Assembly: GCF_003576645.1 (NCBI RefSeq) | Contig: NC_044925.1 | Location: forward strand, 19,455,372-19,519,371 | Direction of reading: 5' to 3' | From: Ipomoea triloba | Taxonomy: Eukaryota; Streptophyta; Magnoliopsida; Solanales; Convolvulaceae | Length of the DNA: 64,000 nucleotides | Shown: positions 1-12,700 of the stretch, piece by piece | Layout of the letters: every line of letters begins with the position of its first letter | Position numbering within the stretch: the first letter of the stretch is position 1 | Notes under the pieces: model-generated | What the model saw: the letters and a program-made list of their open reading frames with translations, nothing else | What the model was told of the DNA's origin: nothing | Databases searched by the model: none | Position numbers and translations under genes: made by a program

Positions 1-214
1 TTCTCATTCCTAATATATGTAAACCCATGAACCAAACACACCCTACACTCTTGTTTTTTACTCCCAAGTTCTACTACTCACACTTTCAAATTCTTTATGT
101 AAACATTTTTTTTGGAGCTACATGATGAAAATAGTCTATCCATGTTTGTCACATTATGGAGTAAAAGTGAGGGAGTAGATTGAGAGTACATATAGTACAA
201 CTCATTTCTATTGG
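1..214. other. Flank of the copia LTR, no gene seen
   Basis: AT-rich sequence with no ORF or recognisable repeat boundary. It borders the LTR that begins near 215. I see nothing else in it. Confidence 0.5.
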
Positions 215-440
215 TGTTAGTCTAGAAATAACATTATTACAACTAGCAAATAGATTAGAACAACAGTTCTAGGAAGAATTTTATATTGATCAATCCAATT
301 TACAAAATACAAGAAGAGATGTATTTATAAAAGTACAAGGATTAGTCTTAGTCAGGTTAAGAATGATAAAAGATAGATTTACAATAATAAAGTGAGAGAG
401 AAGGAATTTTAATGTGAATAGAATACAGAGTTCTAATACA
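215..440 (-). repeat. 3' LTR of the copia element
   Basis: The 226-bp segment is bounded by TG...CA when read on either strand, and on the minus strand follows a polypurine tract (CTTGAGGGGG) directly. Without a partner LTR or target-site duplication the outer end (215) is inferred from the TG dinucleotide only. Confidence 0.6.
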
Positions 441-3400
441 CCCCCTCAAGCTTAAGGTTCTTTGGAAAGAACATTGAGCTTGTCCTTTAGAATATTGAAT
501 CTGACTGTGGTGAATTGTTTGGTGAAGATGTCTACTAGTTAATCTTTTGTAGTCATGTGTAGTTCCTTTGATGCTACTTTGTCATGAAGGAACTGGTAGT
601 CTATTTCTACATATTTTGTTCGGACATGAAAAAATAGGATTTGCATACAAATAGGTAGCACCAAGATTATCACACCAGAGTCCGAGTGTTTTAGCACATC
701 GAGACCAAGTTCTCAAAGAAGAGCAACTAACCATGTTACCTCAGTTGACACGACAACTATTGTTTTGTATTATGCTTCTATTGAGGATATCCACTATCTT
801 TGGCTTGCGACACGCCCAAGGTATTAAATTTTTACCAATGAAGACAACAAAACCACTAGTGGACTTACGCTCATCAGGACATCCCGTCCAATCAAAATCT
901 GAAAAAAAAAAAGATATGAATATCATTAGAGTTTGATTTTTTAAAATGTATACCATAGTCTAGAATACCTTTGACATACCTTAGAACACGCTTTAGAGCA
1001 ACCCAGTGCTCAGTGTTTGGAGAGTGCATGAACTAGCAGAGTTTGCTGACTGCAAAGGAAAGATCTGGACGAGTGATGGTTAGATAGTGAAGTGCTCTAA
1101 CTAGACTGCGGTATTATGTTGGATTTTCATATGGTTGAGATGGAGTTGTTGCACTTAGCTTGTTGTTGACTAGAATTGGTGTTGAGATTGGTTTGCAATG
1201 TTCCATTCCTAACCTGTTGAGTATTTCAATCAAGCACCTTCTTTGTGATAAGATCATCGCCCCCTCGCTATGAACTGTCTCTATTCTCAAAAAGAAGCTT
1301 GGAGATCTCATATCTCTAATTTTGAAGATATCGGCTAGTCTGCCTGTTATGGAAGCCAAGAGGCTTTTGTTGCTACTCATTATTAGTATATCATCAACAT
1401 AGACTAATAAATAAATATGGGTGTTACCAATAGAATAGATATAATAAAGAGACATCAGTTTTTGAAGTCTTGAATCCTATCGAGAGTAGATAGTCATGAA
1501 GATGATTGAACCATGCACGAGGTGCTTGCTTCAAACCATATAGAGACTTTTGCAACTTGCAAACATGATTGGGAAGATTTTTGTCAATGTACCCTGGTAG
1601 TTGATGACAGCCCATGGCATTGTATCCTGAGTACATGTAGCTATAGGAACCTATGGAGGTGTTTTAGCTGCAAAAGGGAAACATTCTCATCAAATTAGGC
1701 ATGGCGAATGGTAAGAATTTTTCCAATATTGAGATTCAAACAATGGTATCCTCTAAATGGCTCTTAGTACCCAAGGAAGATAGACGGAGCGGAACGAAGC
1801 TCTATTTTGTGCTTATAAATTGTAGGGACAGAGATAGGAAAGCATAAACAACCAAAGTTATAGAGGAAGGAGTAGCTGGGATTTTTTTTTATGATAGCAT
1901 AACAGCTCATATTGTTTAAGGTTGTAGAGGGTATGCAGTTAATTAGAAAAACCGCGGTTTCATAGGCATTAATCCAAAATCTAGGAGGTACAAAGGTTTG
2001 AGCAAGTAAGGTGAGTCCAGTTTCAACTATGTGTCTATGGCGTCTTTAAACACACTCATTTTGTTCATGTGTGTAAGTACAAGATTCGCGATGGATTATT
2101 CCAAGATTGGTGAAGATCGAGTTTGTCTAACTTTTTGTATTCCCCTCCTAAATTAGATTGAATGGCCTTTATTTTGCAGCAGAAAGTTCACTCAATAGTG
2201 CTTTAAATCTATGAACGATGACACATATATCTGTTTTTAGTTCCATGGGAAAAAGTCAAGTATAAAGAGAATAATCATCAACAAATATAACAAAATAATG
2301 ATGACCTTCATTAGATAAAATCATGGATAGTCCCCAAATATATGTGTAAACTAAATCTAATAAAGTAGAACTAGATTTTTTTACTCTTTCTAGAGAAAAT
2401 TGTGAGGATTTCCCTAGCTAGTTGATAGGGAAAACAAATTGAACTAATATTACCTGAAGATTTTGACTCTAGACAATGACATAGAATGCTGTGCAGGGCC
2501 CTATAATGGGGTGACCAAGATGGTTGTGCCAAACTTCTAATGATGTTTTTGATGTGATGAATGCCACAGATTTTTGGATAGGAGGTTTGTTTAACCACCC
2601 CGCGAGCTTTCTCCTGTAAGTGTAACTTGATTGGTAGTGAGATCCTCAACAACAAAAAAAAACAAAACAAAAAAAAAAAAACAAAAACAAAAACAAAAAA
2701 GGGATGGATGAAACTCAAAGAAAATATTATTGTCAATGGCAAAACGTTTGACAGATAGAAGAGAGTTGGTGAGGATCGAAATATGTAATGCATTTTTTAG
2801 TTGAAGGGACTGTGAGGGAGTTGATATAGAAGTATTTCCAATATTGTAAATATTCAAACTTGTAACATTACCAACTCAAAAAGTGTCATTCCCCATGTAT
2901 TTTTCCACTTGATGTAATGAGGAAGATCCCGAAGTGGCATGATGAGTACCACCGGTGTTTGGGAGTTAGTTCTAAGATAATGTAGCAATGGCTAGATCAT
3001 TAGTATAAGTCATATTAGCTTGAGGATTGTGGGCTCCTGAATATCTCATATATTTGTAGGGTACTATTACCAAAGTTGTAGATTTGACACTTTGGAACGT
3101 AGCCATGACCACGTCCACGATCTTGGCCTCCTCTATTACCACGACCACGAGGTTGATTAGCAATGTGCTTTGGTTGTGAAGTAGTGGATGGTCCACATTG
3201 AGCAACAAGTGTTAGTGGTACGGTGGCTCTGGGGGAGCGGTCAAAGAGATGTCATCAACGTAGATGAACTTATGTGCAGTGAGATAGTCGTTGAGTATAG
3301 TGGATCAATCATCATGGGTTCCTTAGTGGTCAATGAAGAGAGCATCACAGGGTACTCAAGGCGGAGGCCTTTGAATATATAGAGATTTTGTTTATACAAA

Positions 3401-3955
3401 CCAATTGGTCAACCGGCTTTTGCGAGAAGTCCAATTAAAACATTGGCTTTGCCAAGATATTCACTCGTAGTGGAATCCCCTTGGCGCAAAGATTATATAT
3501 GACTAAGGAAACTCAGGAATCGTGCCTAAGAAGATAATCGATATAAATGTGGCTTCAATAGCCTGTCATAGGGCCCAGGACGTGACATGTCACATTGTAA
3601 CATACATAACTTCATTGGACAAAGTCGAGACGAGCATGGACAAGCTAGAGGAATCCTAATGAAGATAATTTTTGGATGCAAGATTGGCTACAAAGGAATT
3701 CCCATTCGGAGCCTGAATAAACGAAGTCGGACACGGTAATGTGCCATCACATATCTACTAAGATTTTGACTATATAGAAAGGGAACAAGTTGAGTCTTCT
3801 AGAATAGATAATTTGAGAAAGTAAGTTTAATAGAGATAAAGTAATGGACTGTCTGTAGGGTATTTATTGGGGTTGTGGTTGGATAGGAAAAATCTAAGAC
3901 GATGTGAGCGGATGAGGCGGTGGTGGTGGTTTCGTTGGCCGGCAAAGGCGCAACG
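215..3955 (-). mobile_element. 5'-truncated Ty1/copia retrotransposon, decayed
   Basis: Read on the minus strand, pieces of a complete copia order are present. Near 3955-3750 is a gag start-like segment. At about 3180-3060 is a Gly/Arg-rich gag C-terminus. At about 2100-2030 is an integrase piece resembling the THEQNG..ERRHRHI motif. At 1636-1114 is reverse transcriptase with [13 protein letters not shown] and YVDD, and at 956-741 an RNase H-like [11 protein letters not shown] segment. Frames are broken by stops and shifts, so it is not functional. A 3' LTR lies at 215-440, preceded (minus strand) by a purine-rich tract at 441-450. No 5' LTR is visible upstream of gag, so the element is 5'-truncated near 3955. 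The right boundary is approximate. Family assignment rests on domain order (integrase before RT), which is diagnostic of copia rather than gypsy. Confidence 0.88.
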
Positions 3956-4175
3956 TTCTTATATTTTTACTTATTTTATTTAATAATATCTTATAAATTT
4001 TCAAATTTTGCTTTTAATTAGTATATAATAGAATTTTAGATATAGTTTTTTTATTTGAATTTTATTCACAAAAGCTAAATTTAATATTACAAAAAAAAAA
4101 TGAAACAATAATTTGATTGAAGCCTATTTATTCATGTATAACATATATATATTTTAAAAAGATGAAAGTACAAAA

Positions 4176-4685
4176 GAGTTAATTCCAGCAATGGTCTTTC
4201 GACTATGTTGATTTTCTAAAATTAGTCCCCGACTTTTAATTTGGACAATTTAGGTCCCTTGACTTTCAAATTCTTTCCAATGTTGGTCATTTCGTCAAAT
4301 TTTGGTTAAATTGAGGTCAAATGAAGGGGTAAAATTGTCCGTTTACATGTTTAGTGTATTATTACTCGTATTTCTCCTATCCTATACGTTGTATATATGA
4401 ATATAATCTCAGTTGAAGTCTCAACCGAAGCCATATAATTTCATTCGAAGTCTCTTCGACTGATATTATATTCATATATATAGCGTATAGGACAGAAGAA
4501 ATACGAGTATACAAGTGAACGGACAATTTTATCCCTTCATTTGACCTCAATTTAACCAAAATTTGACGAAAGGACCAACATTGGAAAGAATTTGAAAGTC
4601 AAGGGACCTAAATTGTCCAAATTAAAAGCCGGGGACTAATTTTGAAAAATCAACATAGTCGAAGGACCATTGCTGGAATTAACTC
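4176..4685. mobile_element. Long-TIR MITE, Mutator-like, with 10-bp TSD
   Basis: The 510-bp element has long arms that are near-perfect reverse complements (about 200 bp each side), starting GAGTTAATTCCAGCAATGGT on both ends. It is flanked by a perfect 10-bp direct repeat AAGTACAAAA at 4166-4175 and 4686-4695. Long TIRs plus a 9-11 bp target duplication are the hallmark of Mutator-like elements. No transposase is encoded, so it is non-autonomous. The arms are similar enough that insertion looks fairly recent. Confidence 0.85.
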
Positions 4686-4695
4686 AAGTACAAAA

Positions 4696-5665
4696 TAACA
4701 AACATAGAGATACAAAAGTATTTCTATATTCGAGTAAAAAAAATTAATATTGATTCTTTTGTTAAATTCCATACAAAGAATTTTTTTGTTCAAGTATTTG
4801 GTTCTAATTTTCCTATATCATTTGTTCTATTGTAGAATATATGATGTGATATTTTGCAATGATATTTCCATACAACTTGGAAAGCACTATAAAATTTACA
4901 AGCTAAGCATACAATACAACTTGGAAAGCACTATAAAATTTCCATGACTACCAGATTCCATCAATAATGAATGTAATCATGCTTTTGAAAAATAAAATAA
5001 AATAAAACTAAAAGCTGCAAAGATTGACATTCTCTTTGCTACCATTTCTTTTCCTTTTTTCTTTTCTTTCAAAAAAAAATCCAGCAGCAAAAATCAAGTG
5101 CTTTTCTTAATGAAAAGAATTTTAATTCTCTTAAGAAGGAAATGTGGAGAAATTTCACCCAAGCATAAAGTTTCTCCAAGTGAAATTGTTAGGGTGGAAG
5201 CTTATCATATCCCAATCAGAGTTGACATAATTGTTAAACATATACTACAAATATGTTAGAGTGAATTAAAAAATATAATATAAATTTTAACATGAACTTT
5301 TGTCAAATAATTAGCCCGACTAAATACATATCATTCAAAGTTAAGCATTAAAGATTACAAATAAGGATCCTTGAAAATCATTTTCTTGCATTTTTTTAAA
5401 AAAATAAGTTTAGGTTAGAATTTTTTTTTTCCATTTTTTCCGTTTAATTAATCTTCTTATGATAATTTAGAACAAGACACAATATTTCAATTATACTTTT
5501 GCATTATTGAAAATGATTTAGGTCATTATAATATTAATATTTTTTTTCTGTATTTCTAAAATGGTACAATAGTACATTACTTTACAAATATTGTACTATT
5601 AATTTTTATCAGACAAAATTATTCTTACATCATTATCAGACATGCATACATACATACATACAAGG
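4696..5665. other. Intergenic AT-rich DNA, no gene seen
   Basis: No supportable ORF. A stretch near 5200-5290 resembles other dispersed segments at about 52200-52290 and 62940-63010 (phrases around 'hypothetical tRNA B-box' and 'aacatatattac'), so it may be a decayed dispersed repeat. Nothing else is recognised. Confidence 0.4.
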
Positions 5666-6353
5666 GATAAGGGTAAAATAAACTCTCAAACTATACTGAT
5701 TTGTGCAATTAGGCCATTCAACTTTAAAAAGTTCCAATTAAGCCCTCAAACTTGTTATTTAACTTGTTATTTTGGAGCAATCCCCACTAACCTATTTGTG
5801 ACCTGTAATTGCAGGTCAACTAGAATTCCGACCAATTCCGACGAACACCCGACCAAATTCCGACAACCAAGTCAAAATATCAACTATCATCAATCGTGTC
5901 CGGCCAGAGAAAGCCTTCTCCGGCCGTGCAGAAGGAGACCAACTTGGTCGCCATCTCCAGTTGACGGAGATAGCTTGGTCGCCATCACCAATTGACGGAG
6001 ATAGCCTTCTCTATCGACTAGAGATGGCGACCAGTTGGTTGCCTTTTCCGCTGTCGGAGAAAGCGGCCAAGTTAGTCACCTTTTGCCCGACCAGAGAAAG
6101 GGACTAGTCTTCTCCGGCCGAACACAATCGACATCGTCAGTTGTTGATATTTTGACTTGGTTGTCGAAATTTGATCGGATGTTCATCGAAGGTTCGCCGG
6201 AACTCTAAGTGACCTGCAACTACTGGTCACAAATAAATTAGATGGTATGATTACTCTAAAATAACAAGTTTAAGAGCCTAATTAGAATTTTTTAAAGTTA
6301 AAGGGTCTAATTACACAAATCAATATAATTTAAAGATTTATTTGACCCTTATC
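5666..6353. mobile_element. TIR element with GC-rich core, Mutator-like (probable)
   Basis: The ends are diverged inverted repeats beginning GATAAGGGT(A/C)AAATAAA, and similarity continues for about 150 bp inward, including matching segments around 5815-5880 and 6150-6230. The core (about 5860-6120) is GC-rich, unlike the flanks, and consists of repeated phrases around CTCCGGCC and GTTGG(C/T)CGCC. No clear target-site duplication was found, so the superfamily is inferred by analogy with the 4176-4685 and 52675-53527 elements. Confidence 0.6.
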
Positions 6354-6727
6354 TCTATATATAATGATAAGAAGAGTTCAAAGGCGTTGTTGAAATTAAT
6401 GAAGAAAAGGACTTCCCTTACAATATCAAACTTTTAAGGGCATGTGAAAATAAATAAATAAACTTCTTTATTCAATTATATGAAATTAATGAGATTACAA
6501 GCAGAAGAGGGTACATGTCATTGGAAAAACAAAATCTGATCTGCAGATCAATTTTCCCTTGATAAGGAAAAGAATAATAATAAATTCCCTGAAGCTCACT
6601 TGAAGCACAATATGTACCAAAGACTCAAAAGCCATGGCCCCTCTAAATCTGTTACAAACATTTAACATGAAAGGATAATAGATGTCTCATGCCTGGTTTC
6701 ACAGAAACTCCAATGATAAGGATAAAC
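6354..6727 (-). other. Probable 3' UTR of the Lon gene
   Basis: Sequence following the Lon stop codon on the minus strand. It is non-coding and AT-rich, with AATAAA-like phrases on the minus strand in the 6430-6480 area. The exact polyadenylation site cannot be read from sequence alone. Confidence 0.4.
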
Positions 6728-9700
6728 TTAATTTTCAGTGCTCTGGTTATCGCCGAATGCCAAATCATATATTTGAGCATAATCGTCGACAAAGTGCACA
6801 TCGAGGCCATCCTTCACGTTTGGGGCAAGCTCGTCGAAGTCTCTTCGGTTAGCTGAGGGGAATATTATGGTCTTCACATTGCTGCGCCTTGCTGCAATTG
6901 TCTTCTCCTTGACCTATTTTTAGAGACCGAGTAAACTTGGCATTAGTTACATGGCACTTGATAATGTCAGTTATGAAAGTCATAAGCCAACCAACAAATA
7001 GCGGAACAAATAGAAATTAGCAGCGCAAGATAAATAATTAAACATGCTCGTGAATGGTGAGAAACGAGAATGACGAAAACCAAAGACAATTTCACATACC
7101 CCGCCAATAGGAAGGATCTTTCCGGTGAGAGTAACTTCTCCGGTCATAGCCAGGTCCTTTTTCACATGTTTATTCATGGCAAGAGACAATAGGGATGTGA
7201 TCATGGTGCAACCGGCACTCGGGCCATCCTTTGGGGTGGCACCAGCAGGTACATGAAGATGAAGTTTGGTATTGGCAAAGAAGGGGTTGTCGGGCTCCTT
7301 CTCAAGGAGAATAGTTCGGGCAACAGTGTTAGCAATTTGGGCACTTTCTTTCATAACATCTCCGAGTTGTCCAGTGAGATTGAGTGCCCCTTTCCCGTCA
7401 CCTTGCTCAACCTTCGTAGTCTCTATATAGAGTGTTGAGCCACCCATTGAAGTCCAAGCAAGACCCATCACAACTCCAATTGGGGTTCGATCATATATAC
7501 GCTCAGCATGGAAAACAGGTTTGCCAACATAGTCTGCTATATTTGAGGTGTCAATTACCACCTTTTGTATTGTTTTAGCTGCTTCATCACTTTCCTTTGT
7601 TTTCTCAGTTTCCTGGGCATTCAATCAAAATAACTACGATCAACATATTGGTGTATTGTAGGTGAAGATAACATCAGCATATCTTACATCATGAAGGTCA
7701 TGAGATACAGTTTTAAAGTCAACTTTCAGGGGTTTCAGCTGATTAGTAGTAGATTTTTTTTTTTTCATGAAGCCTATCCCCTTAGAGACAAGGAAAAATA
7801 AATAAAGAAATGAAAATAAGAAAGTTATATCTATAAAGAAATTATATTCCCCCCCAAGCACTTCTTTTTGGTTGTAAACATTTAGCAGACTATTACGAAG
7901 TCAATATAACTACATTATCTTGAATGGTACAATGATGGGCTCTGGCTATAATGGAAGCTAGGGGACAAAGTGTTGCCATCAAGTTTCTTCTATTTCCTCT
8001 TATATATTATTTTCCTATTGCTTTTATTTTATGCAGTCTTTTTGATTGGCAAAGGTATATAGAATGCACTCTACAATGTGATAAGAAAGTAAATGGAAAC
8101 ATCACATTGAATTTTGAACCACATTCAAGCAGGCAAGAAACAAGGAAAGCATAAATATAGGACTTAAGCAGAGGTAATAACGCAAATTAATGAACGGTCA
8201 AGATACAACTGTATCTACCTCTAATTTGGTTCCTTGATCGATAGGGTTCTTTGTCTGGTCATTCGGTGCTTCTAATACTTCAGCATCTACAGTGTTTCCC
8301 GAATCCCTTTCATTACTGCCCCCCTCTACTGACTGAGATCCAATTAGAGTAACTTCCTCAATAGCACTTTCATCTTTTACACTAACAGAATCTGTTTTCA
8401 CCTCAACTGTCTCGATTACCTCAGCTTCTTCTGCAGCATTTGGAGGCTCAATATATGCTCCTTGGCGGACAAGGTGCAGTGCAATCTGCATTACAGGTGA
8501 AGGATAAAAAGAACAATACAGCAATGAGATGGTTTCAGTGCAAAAGAAATTCATAAAAGGTCATCACAGGTTAAACACCGCACAAGCTTAGTAAACGACA
8601 GACTAGCTGATGACCTTGCGGTAAATTTTTTCAATTTGCTTCTGGAGATTACGGACACCTGCTTCTCTGCAGTAATTTTCTATTAAAGCAAGAAGGGCTC
8701 CATCAGTCAACTCAACCTGAACCAAAGGGGGAGAGAAACATTTGAAAATTCAAAAGCATCAGTATCTCTGCAGAAAATTTTGGAGCATATACAACCATGA
8801 AGCAGAAAATTCAGGTTAACAATTAACAGAAATTCTTGCATGTTGTCACAACCCTCTAAACTACCACAAAAATTTTGCGACTGAAATTGAACAAATTACT
8901 AAAGAAACTGATGAATCCCATGACTTAAAGTGATATAAAGATGTGGTATATTTAACACCACTGGATTGCCACAATAGAAGATACTCTCCCTACTAATATC
9001 TTGTATCAAAGGTAACACTGATCTCCCTGACATTGTTTGTACCCCCTTTCTTACTCAATTTCCATAAGCAATGCAATGTCAACTACGCCGTTTCAATTTC
9101 TGAATTTGCTTAACTATTTGTTTCTGAAGAGAATAAAGCTAGATATAATGACAGGTATATGCAAGTAGTGCCTGCAACCAATATGCTACCATGATGCTGA
9201 TACATGTTTCTCAAAACTAGAGATCAATACATGTTAAATTAAAAATAAGAGCCTTTCTGCAACCAATCTTGCTCACGGGCCTAATATGCATATAATTCAT
9301 TTAAATAGATGAGACACAATGTAACCAATCATTATTGCATGGACCATGGTCCACACAGCTGTGTGGACTATAAATATAAAGTACATTTTTAATATACTAA
9401 AAGTACATTATTTTTGTACATAAAATACATTATTTTAGAGTACATTATTTAAGTACTGAAAGTACATTATTTTATATATACTATCAAATAATGTACCTTC
9501 AGTACAAAAATAATGTACCTTTAGTATAATAAAAATGTACTTTTTATTTTTGGTCCACACAGCTGTGTGGACCATGGTCCATGCAATAATTTGCCCAATG
9601 CGACTGGTTGGGCCATATTTAGTAAATATATTCTTTACAGAGAGGGAACAAAAAGTTAGAAAGGGTCTGGAACCTGTTCAGGCTTAATGCCGCATGCTTC

Positions 9701-12700
9701 ACGAGTGGCTTTCTCTAAATAATCCCTTGCAATATGAACCTTCTCATCGGTGATATAACCTGCAATGGAAATTACCTCCATTCTGTCCAAAAGAGGATTT
9801 GGTATCATTTCCACAACATTTGCTGTGCAAACAAACAAAACCTGCAACAGATCACAATCTCTTTTCATCAAAAGGTGACAATATAGCATCTCTATGTACA
9901 TCAGTACAGATCACAATCTCTTTTTTCAGTCTTAAGTTCCTTCATGACAAGTAAAACTAGCAATCTTAAATCATATAATCTCAACATAAGACCAATCAGC
10001 ACAGATCATTCCTCCACAGACTTCCATTTCTGAGGTTAAATAAAGGGGATACTAATAGACTATATGAACATGGTAGCTAAGCTCACAGAATGCATCTGAG
10101 TTAAAATTAAAAATAACAGGCATCTGAGCTAAAACATGCAGAAGATCAATAATCAAAAGAGCTCAAACTAGAAACAAAATAAAATAAAATAAAAAATACA
10201 TATAAAATTTAAAAGGAAAAAATGAAACTACAGTGATAAGTAACAAGGTGCAGAGAAGAATAAATTACTTCTGTAGCTATTTTGTATATACTCCATATAT
10301 TTGTTGTTTGATAGATTAGTTTAATGCTCAATCTTGAGTTGGATGTATGGTATAAAAATGCAAATCTTTACTGAGTAACTGAATGGTTAGTCAAAAGAAA
10401 GAACATTTTCTTACAGAATACAGAATATTCCTTATTTCCAACTCTTAAAATGTGGCAGTAAGTAATTTAGTCAAGGACTCAAGGAGAAAAACAACATTTT
10501 TTATGCTGATATGTAATTTTAACATTATATTAGCTCAAGTGAGACTGCATTATGACAAAGAATGAAATACAACTCCTTTGGTTTCAAAATTAATCAAACC
10601 ACCAACCTTTGATAAATCAATGGGGACATCAAGATAGTGATCCAGAAAATTTGCATTCTGCTCTGGATCAAGGAGTTCCAACATAGCACTTGCTGGATCA
10701 CCAGCATGCCCCCTTCCCAACTGCCAGTTGCCACAGAAGCAAATATTAAATAAATTAATAAATAAATAAAAGACGAGGACCGACGTCAATTAGCCTGTAG
10801 ACTGACCTCAACTCAAAACAAACAAATAAATAATTTTTTAGAAATACTGTCTCAAGCAAACTTTGGGTTGTAGCAATCCATATTCTTTCCTTGTTTATTT
10901 TGTCAGTAAAGGAAAGAAGAGGTTTAAAAAAAACAAAGATTTGTTTTTGTGGGTGGAAGAGGGTGGGGGGTTGAAGAAGACGCCACAACAATTTTTATTT
11001 GAATAGAAAACATTTTTCGCTTAAATAATAAATAACAGCTAGCAAACATATTTATTGATTCAGGTAATTATGCATGTCATAAATACCTTGTCAATCTCAT
11101 CAATCAAAACTAGAGGATTAGCTGTTCCAACGCTTTTCAAGCATTGAACCATCTTCCCTGGCATGGCACCAATATAAGTTCGCCTATGTCCCTTGAGGTA
11201 AACTTTAATGTCAGTATTGGTAGTCAACAATGATAAATAACCAATTATGCCAATATAGGTTCTTGCTCTGTGTACCTTAATTTCAGCAACATCAGACAGA
11301 CCCCCTACAGAAAACCTGTAGAATTTACGGTTCAAAGCACGTGCAATTGAACGACCAATGCTGGTTTTCCCAACTCCGGGCGGGCCAGAAAGACAGATAA
11401 TTTTTCCTATAATTTGATGATTAGAAAACATAACCTTACAGTCAAACAAAATCTTGAGAAGACCTAAGGCAGAACAAACACATACTAAGGTAACATGTAT
11501 GCCAAGGACAACTTTATAGCATCTAAGACATTGCTAAGACATTCTATTGATTCTTGGCACCTATGTTTTTATGTTTTGTTTCTTGGTTTCCCTTCCAAGT
11601 GTTTTTACTTGCATTTAGATGTCTACTTGTTCCAACTCACATAAACACTCAAGGGTTCTCTTCCAAAATAGGTGTATTGCATGTTTGATTTCAAAAATGT
11701 TAGAAGCAAATTAAGGCAGAGCCACTTTACAAATATATACTGTTCGCCAACAAATTAGGTAACATCAACAAAATGAAAGTCACTTATACTAGAGGAGAAA
11801 TTTTCAAATATAGTGGATTAGTGAAAGTCAATCTTTTATCTTTGCCATATCACCTGGATTGCAAAAGCGCATATTGGGTCAAGTCACTTTTCTCCAATCC
11901 ATGAGAAGGTACATCCTCAAACAATCTCAAGTGAACTACTGACCTACTGTTATATTAAGATACATCATCTCTAAGCAAGCCATATAACTTATATTTAATC
12001 CCTCACATCTCAAGCCATAACTCAGAGCTCAGCAATTTAAACTGAAGGCACAACTGATCAAGCAAATGTATAGCATACATGCAAAGCACATAAGCAATGG
12101 TGTGAATAGAATAAACTGTTTATGTCGTTCTTCACTGAGTATAACAGGGAAATGACTTGGAAACAAACAGAAGGTTTAGGGGTGTCTATATTTTAAATAT
12201 TGTACAAGACTTGTACCAAGAAGGGAGCAACTTTCAGCACTTTTCAGCCCCAAAAGTCAATTTTATTCTTGAATATGTGACCAACTGTTTTCAAACAATA
12301 TAATTCAAACCATCTTTATAGTAGTGTAAAATCAGAAGTGGTCAACTGCAATGAAATGGAGCCAATACTATGCCCAAAATCAGTTTATACAGTACTTAGA
12401 GTTGAGAAATATCATCATAACAAAATTAAACAAACATCAGAATAGAAATTAAGATAAAATCCTAAAATAAATTAAAACTAAAAAATAGCTTCATCAAAAG
12501 TTTAGAACATTAGCGAGTTGCTCTGGACAAAATTTAATCCACTTATGTTGCACCAGTCTCTGTTTATCTGATGCATTATTTACACACATTTTTGGTAGTT
12601 ATGTATTAATTGTTCAAGGAGATGAATAGAGGATCTTGCAACATTGTCATAGTCATGTAGTAATGAGATAAAAAGTTACCAACCTTGTGAAGTTCCTCTA

